A DNA stretch of 33,156 nucleotides from CAIOYC01 sp964243985 (GCA_964243985.1 CAXTHJ010000029.1:1-33156); one strand, 5' to 3'; numbered from the stretch's first letter, positions 15,184 to 23,164 are shown. A program made the numbers and translations. Notes: generated from the letters alone by a model not told the origin.

Positions 15184-16236
15184 TTAAAGCCCCAACCGCC
15201 GTGCCCGGCCCGCAATAGACAGCGCCAGCCGCTCGGAGATCAAATGATCGGGTGAGCCGGTCTGTTTGCATGCGTAATCCGCCTCTAGCATGTCGGTGCT
15301 GAGCGCCTCCAGCTCCGCCAGCTTCCAGGCGCGGAGCTGGCGCAGGAACTCGCGCTCGTTCTTCCAGAAGACGCCGCTCGCTTTGGCCGCCTCCTGAGCG
15401 CCGGCGCCGCCTGATTGCAGGATGGCGGCCTTGCGGAGCTTGGCGAGGTGCTGACTGAGGGCGCGGACCGCCGCCGGACCGCCTTCGCCCTCTGCTCGGG
15501 CCCGGCGGAGCGCCGCCTGGGCGGGCGCAGCGCGGCCGCCGAAGGCGTCCTGCGCGGCGTCGGAAAGAGAGGCTTCAGGCTCCACGCCAAGGTGATTGGT
15601 CAGGTCGGCGATGCTCGCCTGCGCGCCAGAGTTGGGGCCAAGGTAGAGCATCAGCCGCTCGATCTCCTGGCGCGCCACGCCGCGCTCGCGGGGCAGGCGG
15701 GAGACGAACAGCTCCAGCGCGTCTGAGGTGAGCCCTACGCCGTCTTTCAACAAGGCCTCGCGCACCATCCGGGTGACGTCTCCCGTCTCATCCTCGTAGA
15801 CGGCGATCGAGGCCGCGCCGTCCGCCTTCTCCGCCGCCTTGCGGAGCGGCGAGGTCCGCTCCAGCGCCCCGGCCTCGATCAGGAAGAAGGCGTCGGGGTT
15901 CAGCGCGCCCTCCGCGTGGCGCAAAAGCGCCTCGGCGGCGGCCTTTTCTGGCCCCGCCTTGTCGCCGGTGAGTTTCAGCCGCACCAGGCGCCGGCCGCCC
16001 ATCATGGAGATGGCGGACAGCTCCTCCTCCAGCCGCGCGGCGTCTCGGTCGAGATCGGTTTCAGTGAGGAGAGCGACGTCGAATGGATCGTCCGGCCGCT
16101 GGGCTATGTTGGCGGCGAGGGCGTCGGCACGCTCGCGCACCCCGCCCCGGTCCTTGCCCCAGATCACCGCCGCGCGCACACCAGCCGGCGGTCCGGCCAG
16201 GAACCGCTCCACCTCCGGCCGTTTGGAGAGGATCAC
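15184..16236 (-). CDS. holA: DNA polymerase III subunit delta
   Basis: Delta subunit of the clamp loader, which opens the beta sliding clamp during replication. It is 350 residues, the normal length. The N-terminal domain begins LSKRPEVERFLAGPPAGVRAAVIWGKDRGGVRERA, where the GKDRG turn replaces a true Walker A, as in other delta subunits. The RRLVRLKLTGDK strand, the FFLIEAGALERTSPLRKAAEK block and YEDETGDVTRMVREAL are family-typical. The helical C-terminal collar domain runs from about residue 215 (SLSDAAQDAFGG) to the end. It is the last gene of the leuS-lptE-holA cluster, 11 bp after lptE. The lptE-holA pairing is common across proteobacteria. Confidence 0.93.
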   Translation of the reverse strand: MILSKRPEVERFLAGPPAGVRAAVIWGKDRGGVRERADALAANIAQRPDDPFDVALLTETDLDRDAARLEEELSAISMMGGRRLVRLKLTGDKAGPEKAAAEALLRHAEGALNPDAFFLIEAGALERTSPLRKAAEKADGAASIAVYEDETGDVTRMVREALLKDGVGLTSDALELFVSRLPRERGVARQEIERLMLYLGPNSGAQASIADLTNHLGVEPEASLSDAAQDAFGGRAAPAQAALRRARAEGEGGPAAVRALSQHLAKLRKAAILQSGGAGAQEAAKASGVFWKNEREFLRQLRAWKLAELEALSTDMLEADYACKQTGSPDHLISERLALSIAGRARRLGL

Positions 16237-16247
16237 GGGGCGACCGG

Positions 16248-16847
16248 TTACGGATTGTCGTCCAGGGACGTGCCCGGCACCGTCGTCTCCACCGCATGGC
16301 TGCCCGAATGCATTCCGGCGAAATAGCGGGAGAGGGCGAGGCGGATCTGGATCGCGGCCTGGTTGGCGGCGCGGGTCTCTCCATCCTGCTCGGCGGCGAC
16401 GCCGGCGTAGGGCGGATCGGCGGAGTCGTACTCGGCGATCACCGGGGCTGAGCCCTCCAGCAGAACCTTTGTGCCGCCGATGGAGCGCAGGGTGTAATCG
16501 ACCGTGAAGTTGATCTCGTAGCGGTTGGCCACGTTGTTGACCCGCACGCCGCGCGGAATGCGGGCGTCCTTCGTGGTGCAGATCAGCTGATAGCGCACCG
16601 GTGCTCCCGCCCGGTGGCCCAGTTCGTCGTCCAGCTGTTCGCGCAGGAGAAAGTGGATGCGGTTTTGCAGCGTGTCCACGTTGCGGGCGTCCTGCACCCG
16701 CTCCACCACCACGTCCACCGCGTCGAGGGACGGAATCATGCCCGGCGTACCGTAGAGGGGGGTGAAGCCGCAGCCCGTAACGAGCATGGAGCCTGCGATG
16801 GCCAGGGCGACCAGAACCGGAATGCGTTGCATGTCTAGCGTCCTCAT
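16248..16847 (-). CDS. lptE: LPS-assembly lipoprotein LptE
   Basis: Outer-membrane lipoprotein that plugs the LptD barrel and helps insert lipopolysaccharide into the outer leaflet. It is 199 residues. A signal peptide with lipobox VTGC (C26) is followed by the family entry GFTPLYG. The rest is the alpha/beta LptE fold, including DVVVERVQDARNVDTLQNRIHFLLREQL and NRYEINFTVDYTLRSIGG. The start ATG (16845-16847) overlaps the leuS stop TGA (16844-16846) as ATGA, indicating translational coupling; a second ATG five codons in (MQRIP) is less likely. holA follows 11 bp downstream. The leuS-lptE-holA order is a familiar bacterial arrangement, which supports the call. Confidence 0.92.
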   Translation of the reverse strand: MRTLDMQRIPVLVALAIAGSMLVTGCGFTPLYGTPGMIPSLDAVDVVVERVQDARNVDTLQNRIHFLLREQLDDELGHRAGAPVRYQLICTTKDARIPRGVRVNNVANRYEINFTVDYTLRSIGGTKVLLEGSAPVIAEYDSADPPYAGVAAEQDGETRAANQAAIQIRLALSRYFAGMHSGSHAVETTVPGTSLDDNP

Positions 16848-19426
16848 GCCGCGACGATGTTGACGATGCGGTCCTTGACCACGATCACCTTGCGCACCGT
16901 TAGCCCCGCAAGGTGGCGCATCACGACCTCGTCCGCGAGCGCTATTTCGCGCACTTCGTCTTCCGAGGCGCCAGGGGGGGCTGAAATTTCGCCCCGCCGC
17001 TTGCCGTTGACCTGGATGGGCAGGCTCAAGGTCTCGTCCGCCGCCAGGGCCGGATCGAAGGCCGGCCAGGGCGCGTGCACCACCATGCCATCGCCTTTTA
17101 GACGTTCCCAGCAGCTTTCCGCCAGATGAGGCGTAATGGGATTAACCAGCACGGTCAAGGCCTTCAGGGCGGCGACGCGCTCGGGACCCTGCACCGCCTC
17201 CAAAGTCTTCAAGGTGTTCAGGAAGGCGTAGAACTGGGCGATTCCGGCGTTGAAGCGGAAACCGCTGAACGCTTCGGTGGCCGCCTTGATCAGCTTGTGG
17301 GTGGCGCGGCGGAGCGCCTTTACTTCGTCGTCGGAGCCGAAGGGCGCGGTCGTCTCCGCTGCCTTGTCCACTTCCGCCCAGATGCGGTTAACCAGGCGCC
17401 AAGAGCCCTCGACGCCGGTCTCTGTCCATTGCACGTCCCGCTCCGGCGGCGAATCGGAGAGCACGAACAGGCGCGCGGCGTCCACGCCGTAGGTTTCGAA
17501 GATGTCCTCCGGGGCGACGGTGTTCTTCTTGGATTTCGACATCTTCTCGACGCCGCCCACCTCCACCGGCAGGCCGGTCGAGGTCTCCACCAGCTCGCCG
17601 TCGCGGGTCTCGATTTCCGCGGGGGTGATCCAGTGCGGCTCGTTGGAGAGCACGCGATAGGTCGCGTGGGTGACCATGCCCTGGGTGAAGAGGCCGGCGA
17701 AGGGCTCCTCCACGCTCAGCATGCCTTCGTCCCGCAAAGCCCTCGTGACGAAGCGGGCGTAGAGCAGGTGTAGCACCGCATGCTCCACCCCCCCGATGTA
17801 CTGGTCCACAGGCAGCCAGTAATCCGCCGCCGCCTTGTCGATGGGCGGGGCGGCGGTCGGGTCGGCGAAGCGGGCGAAGTACCAGGAACTGTCGACGAAG
17901 GTATCCAGCGTATCGGTCTCCCGCTCCGCCTCGCCGCCGCAGCTCGGGCACTTCACGTGCCGCCAGGTCGGGTGGCGCAGCAGGGGGTTGCCCGGCTTGT
18001 CGAACGCCACGTCGTCTGGCAGCAGCACGGGCAACTGGTCCACCGGCACGGCGACGGGGCCGCACCTGGCGCAGTGGATGATAGGGATCGGGCAACCCCA
18101 GTAGCGCTGGCGCGAGACGCCCCAGTCGCGCAGGCGATAGACGGTGGCGCCTTCGCCCTGACCCTGCGCTTCGATGCGCGCGATGGCGGCGGCCTTGGCG
18201 GCTTCAATGTCGAGGCCGTCCAGGAACCGCGAGTGATAGATGCGGCCTGGGCCCACGTAGGCTTCGGCGTCGATCTCGAAGGTTTCGGCATCGGCGCCCT
18301 CCTTGTCGTAAGATGGGGGCAGCACTACGGGCTTGACGCCGAGGCCGTACTTCCGGGCGAAATCCAGGTCCCTCTGATCGTGCGCGGGGCAGCCGAAGAT
18401 GGCGCCCGTGCCGTAATCCATCAGGATGAAGTTGGCGATCCAAACCTGCAGGGTCCAGGCAGGGTCGAACGGATGCTGGACCTCGATCCCGGTGAAGAGA
18501 CCAAGCTTCTCTCCGCCTTCGATCTCCGCCTCCGAGGTGCCGCCCTGTCGGCATTGGGCGCAGAAGGCGGCGATCTTCGGATCCTGCGCGGCCAGCATCT
18601 CAGCCAAGGGATGATCCGCTGCGACGCCGACGAAGCTTGCGCCGTAGAGGGTGTCCGGTCGGGTCGTATAGACGTCGATCCCGTCGAACCCCGGTAGCGG
18701 GGTCGTGGAAAACTTGAACGTGAAGCGCAGGCCCTTGGAGCGCCCGATCCAGTTCTCCTGCATCAGCCGCACCTTGTCAGGCCAATGGCCCTCAAGCGTC
18801 TTCAGACCACAGATCAGGTCGTCGGCGTAGTCGGTGATGCGCAGGAACCACTGGATGAGCTTCTTCTTCTCCACCGGCGCGCCGGAGCGCCAGCCGCAGC
18901 CGTCGATCACCTGTTCGTTAGAGAGAACGGTGTGATCCACCGGGTCCCAGTTGACGGTGGCCTCCTTGCGATAGACCAAGCCCCGCTCATAGAGCTTCAG
19001 GAACCAGGCTTGCTGACGACCGTAGTATTCAGGATCACAGGTGGCGAACTCACGCGACCAGTCGATAGACAGGCCCAGCGCTTTCAGCTGCTCGCGCATG
19101 GCGGCGATGTTGTCGTAGGTCCAGCCCTTGGGATTGACGCCCCGCTCCATCGCCGCGTTTTCCGCCGGAAGGCCGAAGGCATCCCACCCCATCGGATGCA
19201 GCACATTGAAGCCCTGCGCCCGCTTGGAGCGCGCCACCACATCGCCCATGGTGTAGTTGCGCACATGCCCCATGTGGATGCGCCCCGACGGGTAGGGGAA
19301 CATCTCCAGCACGTAGGCCTTGGGGCGATCCCCAGCCTCCGCCGGGGTCTTGGTGCGGAACACGTCTGAGTCCGCCCAGGCCTTGCGCCAGCGGGGTTCG
19401 GCTTCTTTTGGATTGTATCTCGCCAT
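16844..19426 (-). CDS. leuS: Leucyl-tRNA synthetase
   Basis: Class Ia aminoacyl-tRNA synthetase that charges tRNA-Leu. It is 860 residues, the bacterial size. The HIGH motif appears as HMGH (51-54) in PYPSGRIHMGHVRNYTMGD. The KMSKS motif is exact at 628-632. The CP1 editing domain lies between (VYTTRPDTLYGASFVGVAADH and YGTGAIFGCPAHDQRD, where the threonine-rich and aspartate-containing editing motifs reside). A CARC and CPSC pair marks the zinc-type insertion. The C-terminal anticodon-binding and tail domains end with IVVKDRIVNIVAA. The ATG at 19424-19426 is the start. Two mutually exclusive hairpins can form in the 57-bp gap upstream. It is the first gene of the leuS-lptE-holA unit. Confidence 0.98.
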   Translation of the reverse strand: MARYNPKEAEPRWRKAWADSDVFRTKTPAEAGDRPKAYVLEMFPYPSGRIHMGHVRNYTMGDVVARSKRAQGFNVLHPMGWDAFGLPAENAAMERGVNPKGWTYDNIAAMREQLKALGLSIDWSREFATCDPEYYGRQQAWFLKLYERGLVYRKEATVNWDPVDHTVLSNEQVIDGCGWRSGAPVEKKKLIQWFLRITDYADDLICGLKTLEGHWPDKVRLMQENWIGRSKGLRFTFKFSTTPLPGFDGIDVYTTRPDTLYGASFVGVAADHPLAEMLAAQDPKIAAFCAQCRQGGTSEAEIEGGEKLGLFTGIEVQHPFDPAWTLQVWIANFILMDYGTGAIFGCPAHDQRDLDFARKYGLGVKPVVLPPSYDKEGADAETFEIDAEAYVGPGRIYHSRFLDGLDIEAAKAAAIARIEAQGQGEGATVYRLRDWGVSRQRYWGCPIPIIHCARCGPVAVPVDQLPVLLPDDVAFDKPGNPLLRHPTWRHVKCPSCGGEAERETDTLDTFVDSSWYFARFADPTAAPPIDKAAADYWLPVDQYIGGVEHAVLHLLYARFVTRALRDEGMLSVEEPFAGLFTQGMVTHATYRVLSNEPHWITPAEIETRDGELVETSTGLPVEVGGVEKMSKSKKNTVAPEDIFETYGVDAARLFVLSDSPPERDVQWTETGVEGSWRLVNRIWAEVDKAAETTAPFGSDDEVKALRRATHKLIKAATEAFSGFRFNAGIAQFYAFLNTLKTLEAVQGPERVAALKALTVLVNPITPHLAESCWERLKGDGMVVHAPWPAFDPALAADETLSLPIQVNGKRRGEISAPPGASEDEVREIALADEVVMRHLAGLTVRKVIVVKDRIVNIVAA

Positions 19427-19437
19427 CTCGCCGCTCG

Positions 19438-19474
19438 TTTAGGGGCCCAAGCCCCTAAAAGGAAGTGGCTTGGG
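19438..19474 (-). promoter_or_regulatory. Overlapping alternative hairpins in the leuS leader
   Basis: TTTAGGGGC (19438-19446) and GCCCCTAAA (19451-19459) form a perfect 9-bp stem with a 4-nt loop. CCCAAGCC (19446-19453) can instead pair with GGCTTGGG (19467-19474). The two stems share bases and cannot coexist. They lie between the DUF3576 gene and the leuS start, 12 bp from the ATG. They could be a weak terminator for the upstream gene or a leader switch for leuS. Confidence 0.4.
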
Positions 19475-19483
19475 CGTTAAGGG

Positions 19484-19990
19484 TCAGCCCTTCTCGTTCA
19501 GGTTCGATAGGCGAAGCTGGCGGGCGCGGGTCAGGATGGCGTTTTCGATGTCGACATCGGTCTGGCCGGCCACCGGCGCATCGACCCAGGTTCCGGTCGC
19601 GTCCTTGGTCTGCTTGAACACCGTCACGTTCAGGCCGTCGGCTCGAAGGCGGGTGTCCAGGATGTAGACAGTGGTCTTGAACCGCTCATCGGTCTTCTCA
19701 GGGTTGATGTACCAGTCGGTGATGACCACGCCGCCGAACGGATCGGCCGACGCCAGGGGCATGAAGGCCAGGGTGTCCAGCGTGGCGCGCCACAGGTAGC
19801 TGTTCACGCCGATGCCCGCTTGCGGCGAGGACGCCGGGGCGGGCTTGGAGCCGAGGTGGGGCACAAGGCCGCCGGGGCTCGGCAAGTGACTGCAGCCGCT
19901 GACCGCTAAGGCTGAGAGCGCCGCCAGGGCGCTGAGGCCCAGCATCGAGCCGCTGCGGAAAAACCCGCGCTCGCCAAGAACAGCCGTCAT
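19484..19990 (-). CDS. DUF3576 domain lipoprotein
   Basis: Member of the alphaproteobacterial DUF3576 family; the function is not established. From the ATG at 19988-19990 it is 168 residues. The signal peptide ends in VSGC with C33 as the likely lipidated cysteine. A short Pro/Ala-rich spacer follows. The domain covers about 55-168: GIGVNSYLWRATLDTLAFMPLASADPFGGVVITDWY, then TTVYILDTRLRADGLNVTVFKQ, and ends with the helix IENAILTRARQLRLSNLNEKG. The longer open frame upstream of this ATG has no signal-peptide logic and is unlikely to be used. It lies 57 bp upstream of leuS in the same direction, so it is likely in the same transcription unit and may be involved in envelope maintenance together with lptE. 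Confidence 0.88.
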   Translation of the reverse strand: MTAVLGERGFFRSGSMLGLSALAALSALAVSGCSHLPSPGGLVPHLGSKPAPASSPQAGIGVNSYLWRATLDTLAFMPLASADPFGGVVITDWYINPEKTDERFKTTVYILDTRLRADGLNVTVFKQTKDATGTWVDAPVAGQTDVDIENAILTRARQLRLSNLNEKG

Positions 19991-20294
19991 CTTTGGATTC
20001 GCTCCAATGGTTAAGCGCGGACCATGTAACTGATCGTTATCGCGCGCGCACCCCCCATCCTCCCAAGGCGCGCCTCGCGAAGGACTTGTCCGCATACACC
20101 ATGCTGTGCAGGACGCAAAAGCGGAAATCAGTGCCCTTAAGGTCACAGGGCGCGCCGCATCCGCAGACAGAAGCCGTCGCGACGCTTGCCGTCGTTGACG
20201 TCCGGTCCTTGCACGCATTAATCGCACAGTCACACAGGCATGATTATATGCTGGTAGACATGCGTCCAAACTGGGACGTGGACGTTAAGGGCGG
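19991..20294. other. 304-bp divergent intergenic region with a possible promoter
   Basis: This stretch separates the divergent DUF3576 and NtrZ-like genes and should hold both promoters. On the plus strand TTGACG (20195-20200) followed after 16 bp by ATTAAT (20217-20222) is a plausible sigma-70-like promoter for the NtrZ-like gene. On the minus side only a poor candidate was seen (TTGGGA and GATAAC with a 19-bp spacer). A 101-codon plus-strand frame through the region lacks protein character. No RNA gene or repeat was recognised. Confidence 0.4.
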
Positions 20295-20297
20295 ATG

Positions 20298-20681
20298 ATG
20301 GGTGTGCGGGCTGCATGGCTGGCGATGGGCGCTGCGCTTCTCCTGACGGGGATGGCGACGGTTGCACACGCGGCTGCGCCCGCGGATTTGATCGCCTCGC
20401 CGTCGTCCGATCAGGCGCCGACCCCCTTCTACGTGCCGACCCCGCACAAGACCTACTCCTTCGATGCGAAGGGCAAGTGGGGCGTCAACCTCGACATGGA
20501 GCAGCCCGTCAATCGGGAGACCCAGATGAAGGACGTCACCGCCGGCGGCTATTTCCGCATCGGCCCCCGCCTGAAGCTTGGCGGCTCGGTCGGCCTCGGC
20601 GACAAGTTCGCCCAGCCGCAGCAACTGACCCCGCAGGACACCGGGCCCCGCGTCCACCTGGAAACCAAGTTCCAGTTTTAG
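20298..20681 (+). CDS. NtrZ-like periplasmic regulatory protein
   Basis: Small exported protein resembling the NtrZ family, which in Caulobacter acts in the periplasm to restrain the sensor kinase NtrY of the NtrY/NtrX system. From the second ATG (20298; AAGGG at 20287-20291, spacing 6) it is 127 residues; the ATG at 20295 has a spacing of only 3. A signal peptide (GAALLLTGMATVAHA) is cleaved before APAD. The mature domain has YSFDAKGKWGVNLDMEQPVNRETQMKDV, then AGGYFRIGPRLKLGGSVGLGDKF, and ends VHLETKFQF, which looks like a beta strand. These blocks fit my memory of NtrZ but were not aligned. It is divergent from the DUF3576-leuS unit and ends 18 bp from the thiE-like stop. No ntrY or ntrX lies in the window. 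Confidence 0.65.
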   Translation: MGVRAAWLAMGAALLLTGMATVAHAAAPADLIASPSSDQAPTPFYVPTPHKTYSFDAKGKWGVNLDMEQPVNRETQMKDVTAGGYFRIGPRLKLGGSVGLGDKFAQPQQLTPQDTGPRVHLETKFQF

Positions 20682-20699
20682 GCTCGTTTATCGGCTGCG

Positions 20700-21377
20700 T
20701 TAAAGTAGCCCTTCCACCGCCGCTAATCCTGCAACACCCGTTCCGACCAACCGCTTAGCCGTCGCGCCGTTGACGCCGCCAAGCGCGATCACCGGCAGGC
20801 ACGACCGCTTTATCAATAGGGACAGTTTGACCGGTCCCAGCGGACGCCCGGCGCTCGGACTACGGCTGGCGAAAACGGCGGAGACCAAGGCGGCGTCGAG
20901 CCTCGCCCGCCGCGCCGCCGCCAAAGCCTTGGGCGAGTGGGCCGCGCCGGTGATCAGCCAGTTTGGATGGCGCAGCCGGATCATGCGCGCCCGGCCTAAA
21001 TTCCGCTCCGGCAGATGTACGCCGTCAGCGCCGACCCGCGCCGCGAGTTTATCGTCCGCGCCGATCAGCAGGATCAGGCCGCGCCGCTTAGCGATCCTGG
21101 CAAGCGCCGCCGCCTTCGCCTCAGCATCCGGCCGGCCGAAACCGCGGAAGATCACGCCCGTTCCCCTGGGCAGTCCCGACGCGATCCGCGCGGGATCGGG
21201 CGTGCGATCAGGGTCGGTGACAAAAAACACCACCGGCAGGCGCGCCCCGGCCTTTCCACCGCGCAGCTTCAGCCCTAGCGTCGCCGCCGCGCAAAAAAGC
21301 GCGCGCCGTTCCGCATCCCTGGTCTGATCCCGTGTCCGCAAACCCCTCGTCCCTGAACATCGCCGATCCGGAGGCAA
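20700..21377 (-). CDS. Thiamine phosphate synthase-like protein (ThiE/TenI family)
   Basis: A ThiE/TenI-type TIM barrel. ThiE joins the pyrimidine and thiazole halves of thiamine; TenI relatives are aromatases. It is 225 residues from a TTG start (21375-21377), supported by a perfect AGGAGG (complement of 21381-21386), although only 3 nt away. The barrel itself begins about residue 47 (LPVVFFVTDPDRTPD). Family blocks are ARVGADGVHLPE, WLITGAAHSPKAL, DAALVSAVFASRSPSAGRPLG and PVIALGGVNGATAKRL. The N-terminal 45 residues are Arg-rich and may be partly untranslated. No other thi genes or TPP riboswitch are nearby, so the pathway role is uncertain. The 5' end overlaps the divergent yggS by 46 bp; the 3' end is 18 bp from the convergent NtrZ-like gene. 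Confidence 0.82.
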   Translation of the reverse strand: MPPDRRCSGTRGLRTRDQTRDAERRALFCAAATLGLKLRGGKAGARLPVVFFVTDPDRTPDPARIASGLPRGTGVIFRGFGRPDAEAKAAALARIAKRRGLILLIGADDKLAARVGADGVHLPERNLGRARMIRLRHPNWLITGAAHSPKALAAARRARLDAALVSAVFASRSPSAGRPLGPVKLSLLIKRSCLPVIALGGVNGATAKRLVGTGVAGLAAVEGLL

Positions 21378-22036
21378 CAGCCTCCTGGCGCGAGGTCAAG
21401 GCCCGTATAGCCAAGGCGGCCGTCGCGGCGGCGCGGGGCGAGGGCGATGTGACGCTGGTGGCGGTCTCCAAGCAGCAGCCGTGGGAGGCTGTAGAGCCGG
21501 TGCTGGCCGCGGGTCAGCGCGTCTTCGGCGAGAACCGGGTGCAGGAGGCCGTGGCGCGCTGGTCTGCGATCAAGGCTGTGACGCCTGACCTGGAGCTGCG
21601 TCTGATCGGCCCTCTGCAAACCAACAAAACGCGCGAAGCAGTGGCCTTCTTCGAGGTGATCGAGACCCTGGATCGGGAAAAGCTCGCCAAAGTTCTCGCT
21701 GACGAAATCCAGCGGGCGGGCAAGAGCCCCCGGCTCTACGTCGAGGTCAACACGGGCGAAGAGCCGCAGAAAGCCGGCGTGTTGCCCGCCGAGGCGGACG
21801 CCTTCATCGCCGCCCTGCGCAAAACCTACGGCCTGACCCTCGAAGGCCTGATGTGCATCCCCCCCGCGGGCGAGCCGGCCTTCCCCCACTTCGCCCTTCT
21901 GAAGAAGATCGCCGAGCGCAACGGCCTCGCCAAGCTCTCCATGGGCATGAGCGCCGATTTCGAGAGCGCCATCCGCTTCGGCGCTACGTCGGTCCGGGTT
22001 GGGTCGGCGGTGTTCGGGTCGCGCGCGAAGAGCTAA
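21332..22036 (+). CDS. yggS: YggS family PLP-binding protein (PLP homeostasis protein)
   Basis: Single-domain PLP-binding TIM barrel of the YggS/PROSC family, which buffers pyridoxal phosphate and has no established catalytic activity. It is 234 residues. The PLP lysine is K47 in TLVAVSKQQP. Later blocks are FGENRVQEA, LELRLIGPLQTNK, YVEVNTGEEPQKAGV, LEGLMCIPP and LSMGMSADFESAIRFGATSVRVGSAVFGSR, all diagnostic. The start is a GTG at 21332, with no clear ribosome-binding site and no better alternative. It overlaps the opposite-strand thiE-like gene by 46 bp at its 5' end. Its TAA (22034-22036) overlaps the stop codon of the convergent DUF6065 gene. This is packed, tail-to-tail and head-to-head organisation. 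Confidence 0.95.
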   Translation: MSANPSSLNIADPEATASWREVKARIAKAAVAAARGEGDVTLVAVSKQQPWEAVEPVLAAGQRVFGENRVQEAVARWSAIKAVTPDLELRLIGPLQTNKTREAVAFFEVIETLDREKLAKVLADEIQRAGKSPRLYVEVNTGEEPQKAGVLPAEADAFIAALRKTYGLTLEGLMCIPPAGEPAFPHFALLKKIAERNGLAKLSMGMSADFESAIRFGATSVRVGSAVFGSRAKS

Positions 22037-22788
22037 CGCCCGAGCTTGATGGGCTTCAGGCGCCGCTTGTTCATGTGGTCGGCGGGGGCGGCGCCCTTGT
22101 CCTCGGGGATTTCACCCTTGAAGTAGAAGCGCTGCCAGGCTTCGCGGATGGCGTCCGGGTCCTTGCGGTCCAGGCGCCGGTTGAAGGTGTCGCGCTGCAC
22201 CCGCCACGCCTCATACTGCTCCTTAAAGGCCACGTCGCTGGGGAGGGAGCGCAGAACCGGCTGCATCTGATCCATCACCCGGTGCGGCGTCAGGGTGACG
22301 AAGCAGAACGGCTCACCCTTCTCGAAGCGGATGCGCCCCGGGCGCGTGAAATGCCAGTTCATGGTGAAAGGGAAGGGGAGCCAGTCGGTCTCCACCAGGC
22401 CGGACAGGGGCTGGATGCCGTCCTTGATCCAGTTGGGCGGCCCGGCGGCCCACATGTCCCACCCCGGCGGGGTGCGAAAGAGGTATCCCGGATGCAGGGT
22501 CAGGACGCCGCTGGAGAAGTGGGACTGGGCGAAATCGTGAAAGTCGGGATGTGGTCGGTCGGGCTTGAGGGTGATGTCGGCCTGCTGCAGCCCGCCATTC
22601 CATTCGGCGGTGAAACCCACGGGGCAGAGAATCTCCCATCCCGTGGTGTTGGCCATGGTCAGCGGCAGGCAGCGGTAGGCGTGCCGGTCCACGAACTTGT
22701 CCATCCAAGCGCGTTGCGGCCGCCCCGGCACGATCTCGGGCGGGCGGTTCACCACCGGGAAGCATTCGAGTTCCATCACGGGCTCCAT
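22033..22788 (-). CDS. DUF6065 family protein
   Basis: Matches the DUF6065 family in my memory; no function is known. It is 251 residues and appears cytosolic, without a signal peptide or membrane segment. Conserved-looking blocks are RAWMDKFVDRHAYRCLPLTMANTTGWEI, FTAEWNGG, HFSSGVLTLHPGYLFRTPPGWDMWAAGPPN, GIQPLSGLVETDWLPFPFTMNWHFTRPG and FEKGEPFCFVTL. The many Trp, Phe and Tyr residues suggest a beta-sandwich or jelly-roll, cupin-like fold, but that is inference. The ATG at 22786-22788 is used; a second ATG four codons in (22774-22776) is equally possible. Its stop overlaps the yggS stop by three bases. The C-terminus is basic (KRRLKPIKLGR). Confidence 0.82.
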   Translation of the reverse strand: MEPVMELECFPVVNRPPEIVPGRPQRAWMDKFVDRHAYRCLPLTMANTTGWEILCPVGFTAEWNGGLQQADITLKPDRPHPDFHDFAQSHFSSGVLTLHPGYLFRTPPGWDMWAAGPPNWIKDGIQPLSGLVETDWLPFPFTMNWHFTRPGRIRFEKGEPFCFVTLTPHRVMDQMQPVLRSLPSDVAFKEQYEAWRVQRDTFNRRLDRKDPDAIREAWQRFYFKGEIPEDKGAAPADHMNKRRLKPIKLGR

Positions 22789-22852
22789 GGCGGCGACCTG
22801 TCCTGGTGGAGGGAAAGTCGTAGCGGGAGGAGGCGGTGGCCGTCAAACTTCC

Positions 22853-22899
22853 CTAGTCATCCTCGAGGACCGCAAAGCGGGAGCCCGAGAACCCACTAG
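22853..22899. repeat. Intergenic palindromic repeat, copy C
   Basis: CTAGT (22853-22857) and ACTAG (22895-22899) bound the element. It reads GTCATCCTCG, a CCGCAAAGCGG core, then CCCGAGAACCCA. It shares its entry with copy B1, its core with copy A and its exit with copy B2. It lies just after the SdhAF4 gene's stop, in the gap before the divergent DUF6065 start. Confidence 0.65.
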
Positions 22900-22908
22900 C
22901 GTTGGATC

Positions 22909-23115
22909 TCAAAAGTCCACCGCCAAGCCCTTGCGCTCCCAATCTCCAAAGCGCGTAGGCTCCAACCCCGCTGGACCGCCGGCTTCGTGCGCAGCCTTCG
23001 CCTCTACAGCCGCGGCGTGCCGCGTCGCGGCTTCTTCCAGCGCCCGTTTAGCGGCAGGGGACAGCGCCTTGCCGGGCGCCGCGCCGGGGGTGTCTTCAGC
23101 TCTATCGTCAGCCAT
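22909..23115 (-). CDS. Succinate dehydrogenase assembly factor 4 (DUF1674)
   Basis: Small DUF1674/SdhAF4 protein, thought to bind the flavinylated succinate dehydrogenase flavoprotein and protect it before complex II assembly. It is 68 residues from the ATG at 23113-23115, with AAGGAC upstream. The C-terminal signature is unmistakable: GPAGLEPTRFGDWERKGLAVDF as the last 22 residues, with the invariant P-T-R/G-D-W-E pattern. The N-terminal half is Ala/Lys/Glu-rich and probably helical or disordered. A longer open frame continues upstream on this strand to 23559 but is antisense to rsmB and not real. It is divergent from rsmB. No sdh genes are in the window, although the linked suc genes show TCA functions nearby. 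Confidence 0.9.
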   Translation of the reverse strand: MADDRAEDTPGAAPGKALSPAAKRALEEAATRHAAAVEAKAAHEAGGPAGLEPTRFGDWERKGLAVDF

Positions 23116-23164
23116 GGCGCGCCGCGTCCTTGCCCTTGTGCCCCGCATGGCGGATTTAAGCGCG

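Noticed and set aside
19993..20298. 101-codon plus-strand frame in the DUF3576/NtrZ intergenic region
   Set aside because: No ribosome-binding site, no recognisable domain and an unnatural composition; the region is better explained as divergent promoters.
21378..21500. TPP riboswitch upstream of the thiE-like gene
   Set aside because: The region is yggS coding sequence and lacks the CUGAGA-type THI-box.
22697..23164. Upstream extension of the rsmB frame
   Set aside because: It is antisense to the well-supported SdhAF4 gene and crosses repeat copy C; RsmB homologues start near 23165.
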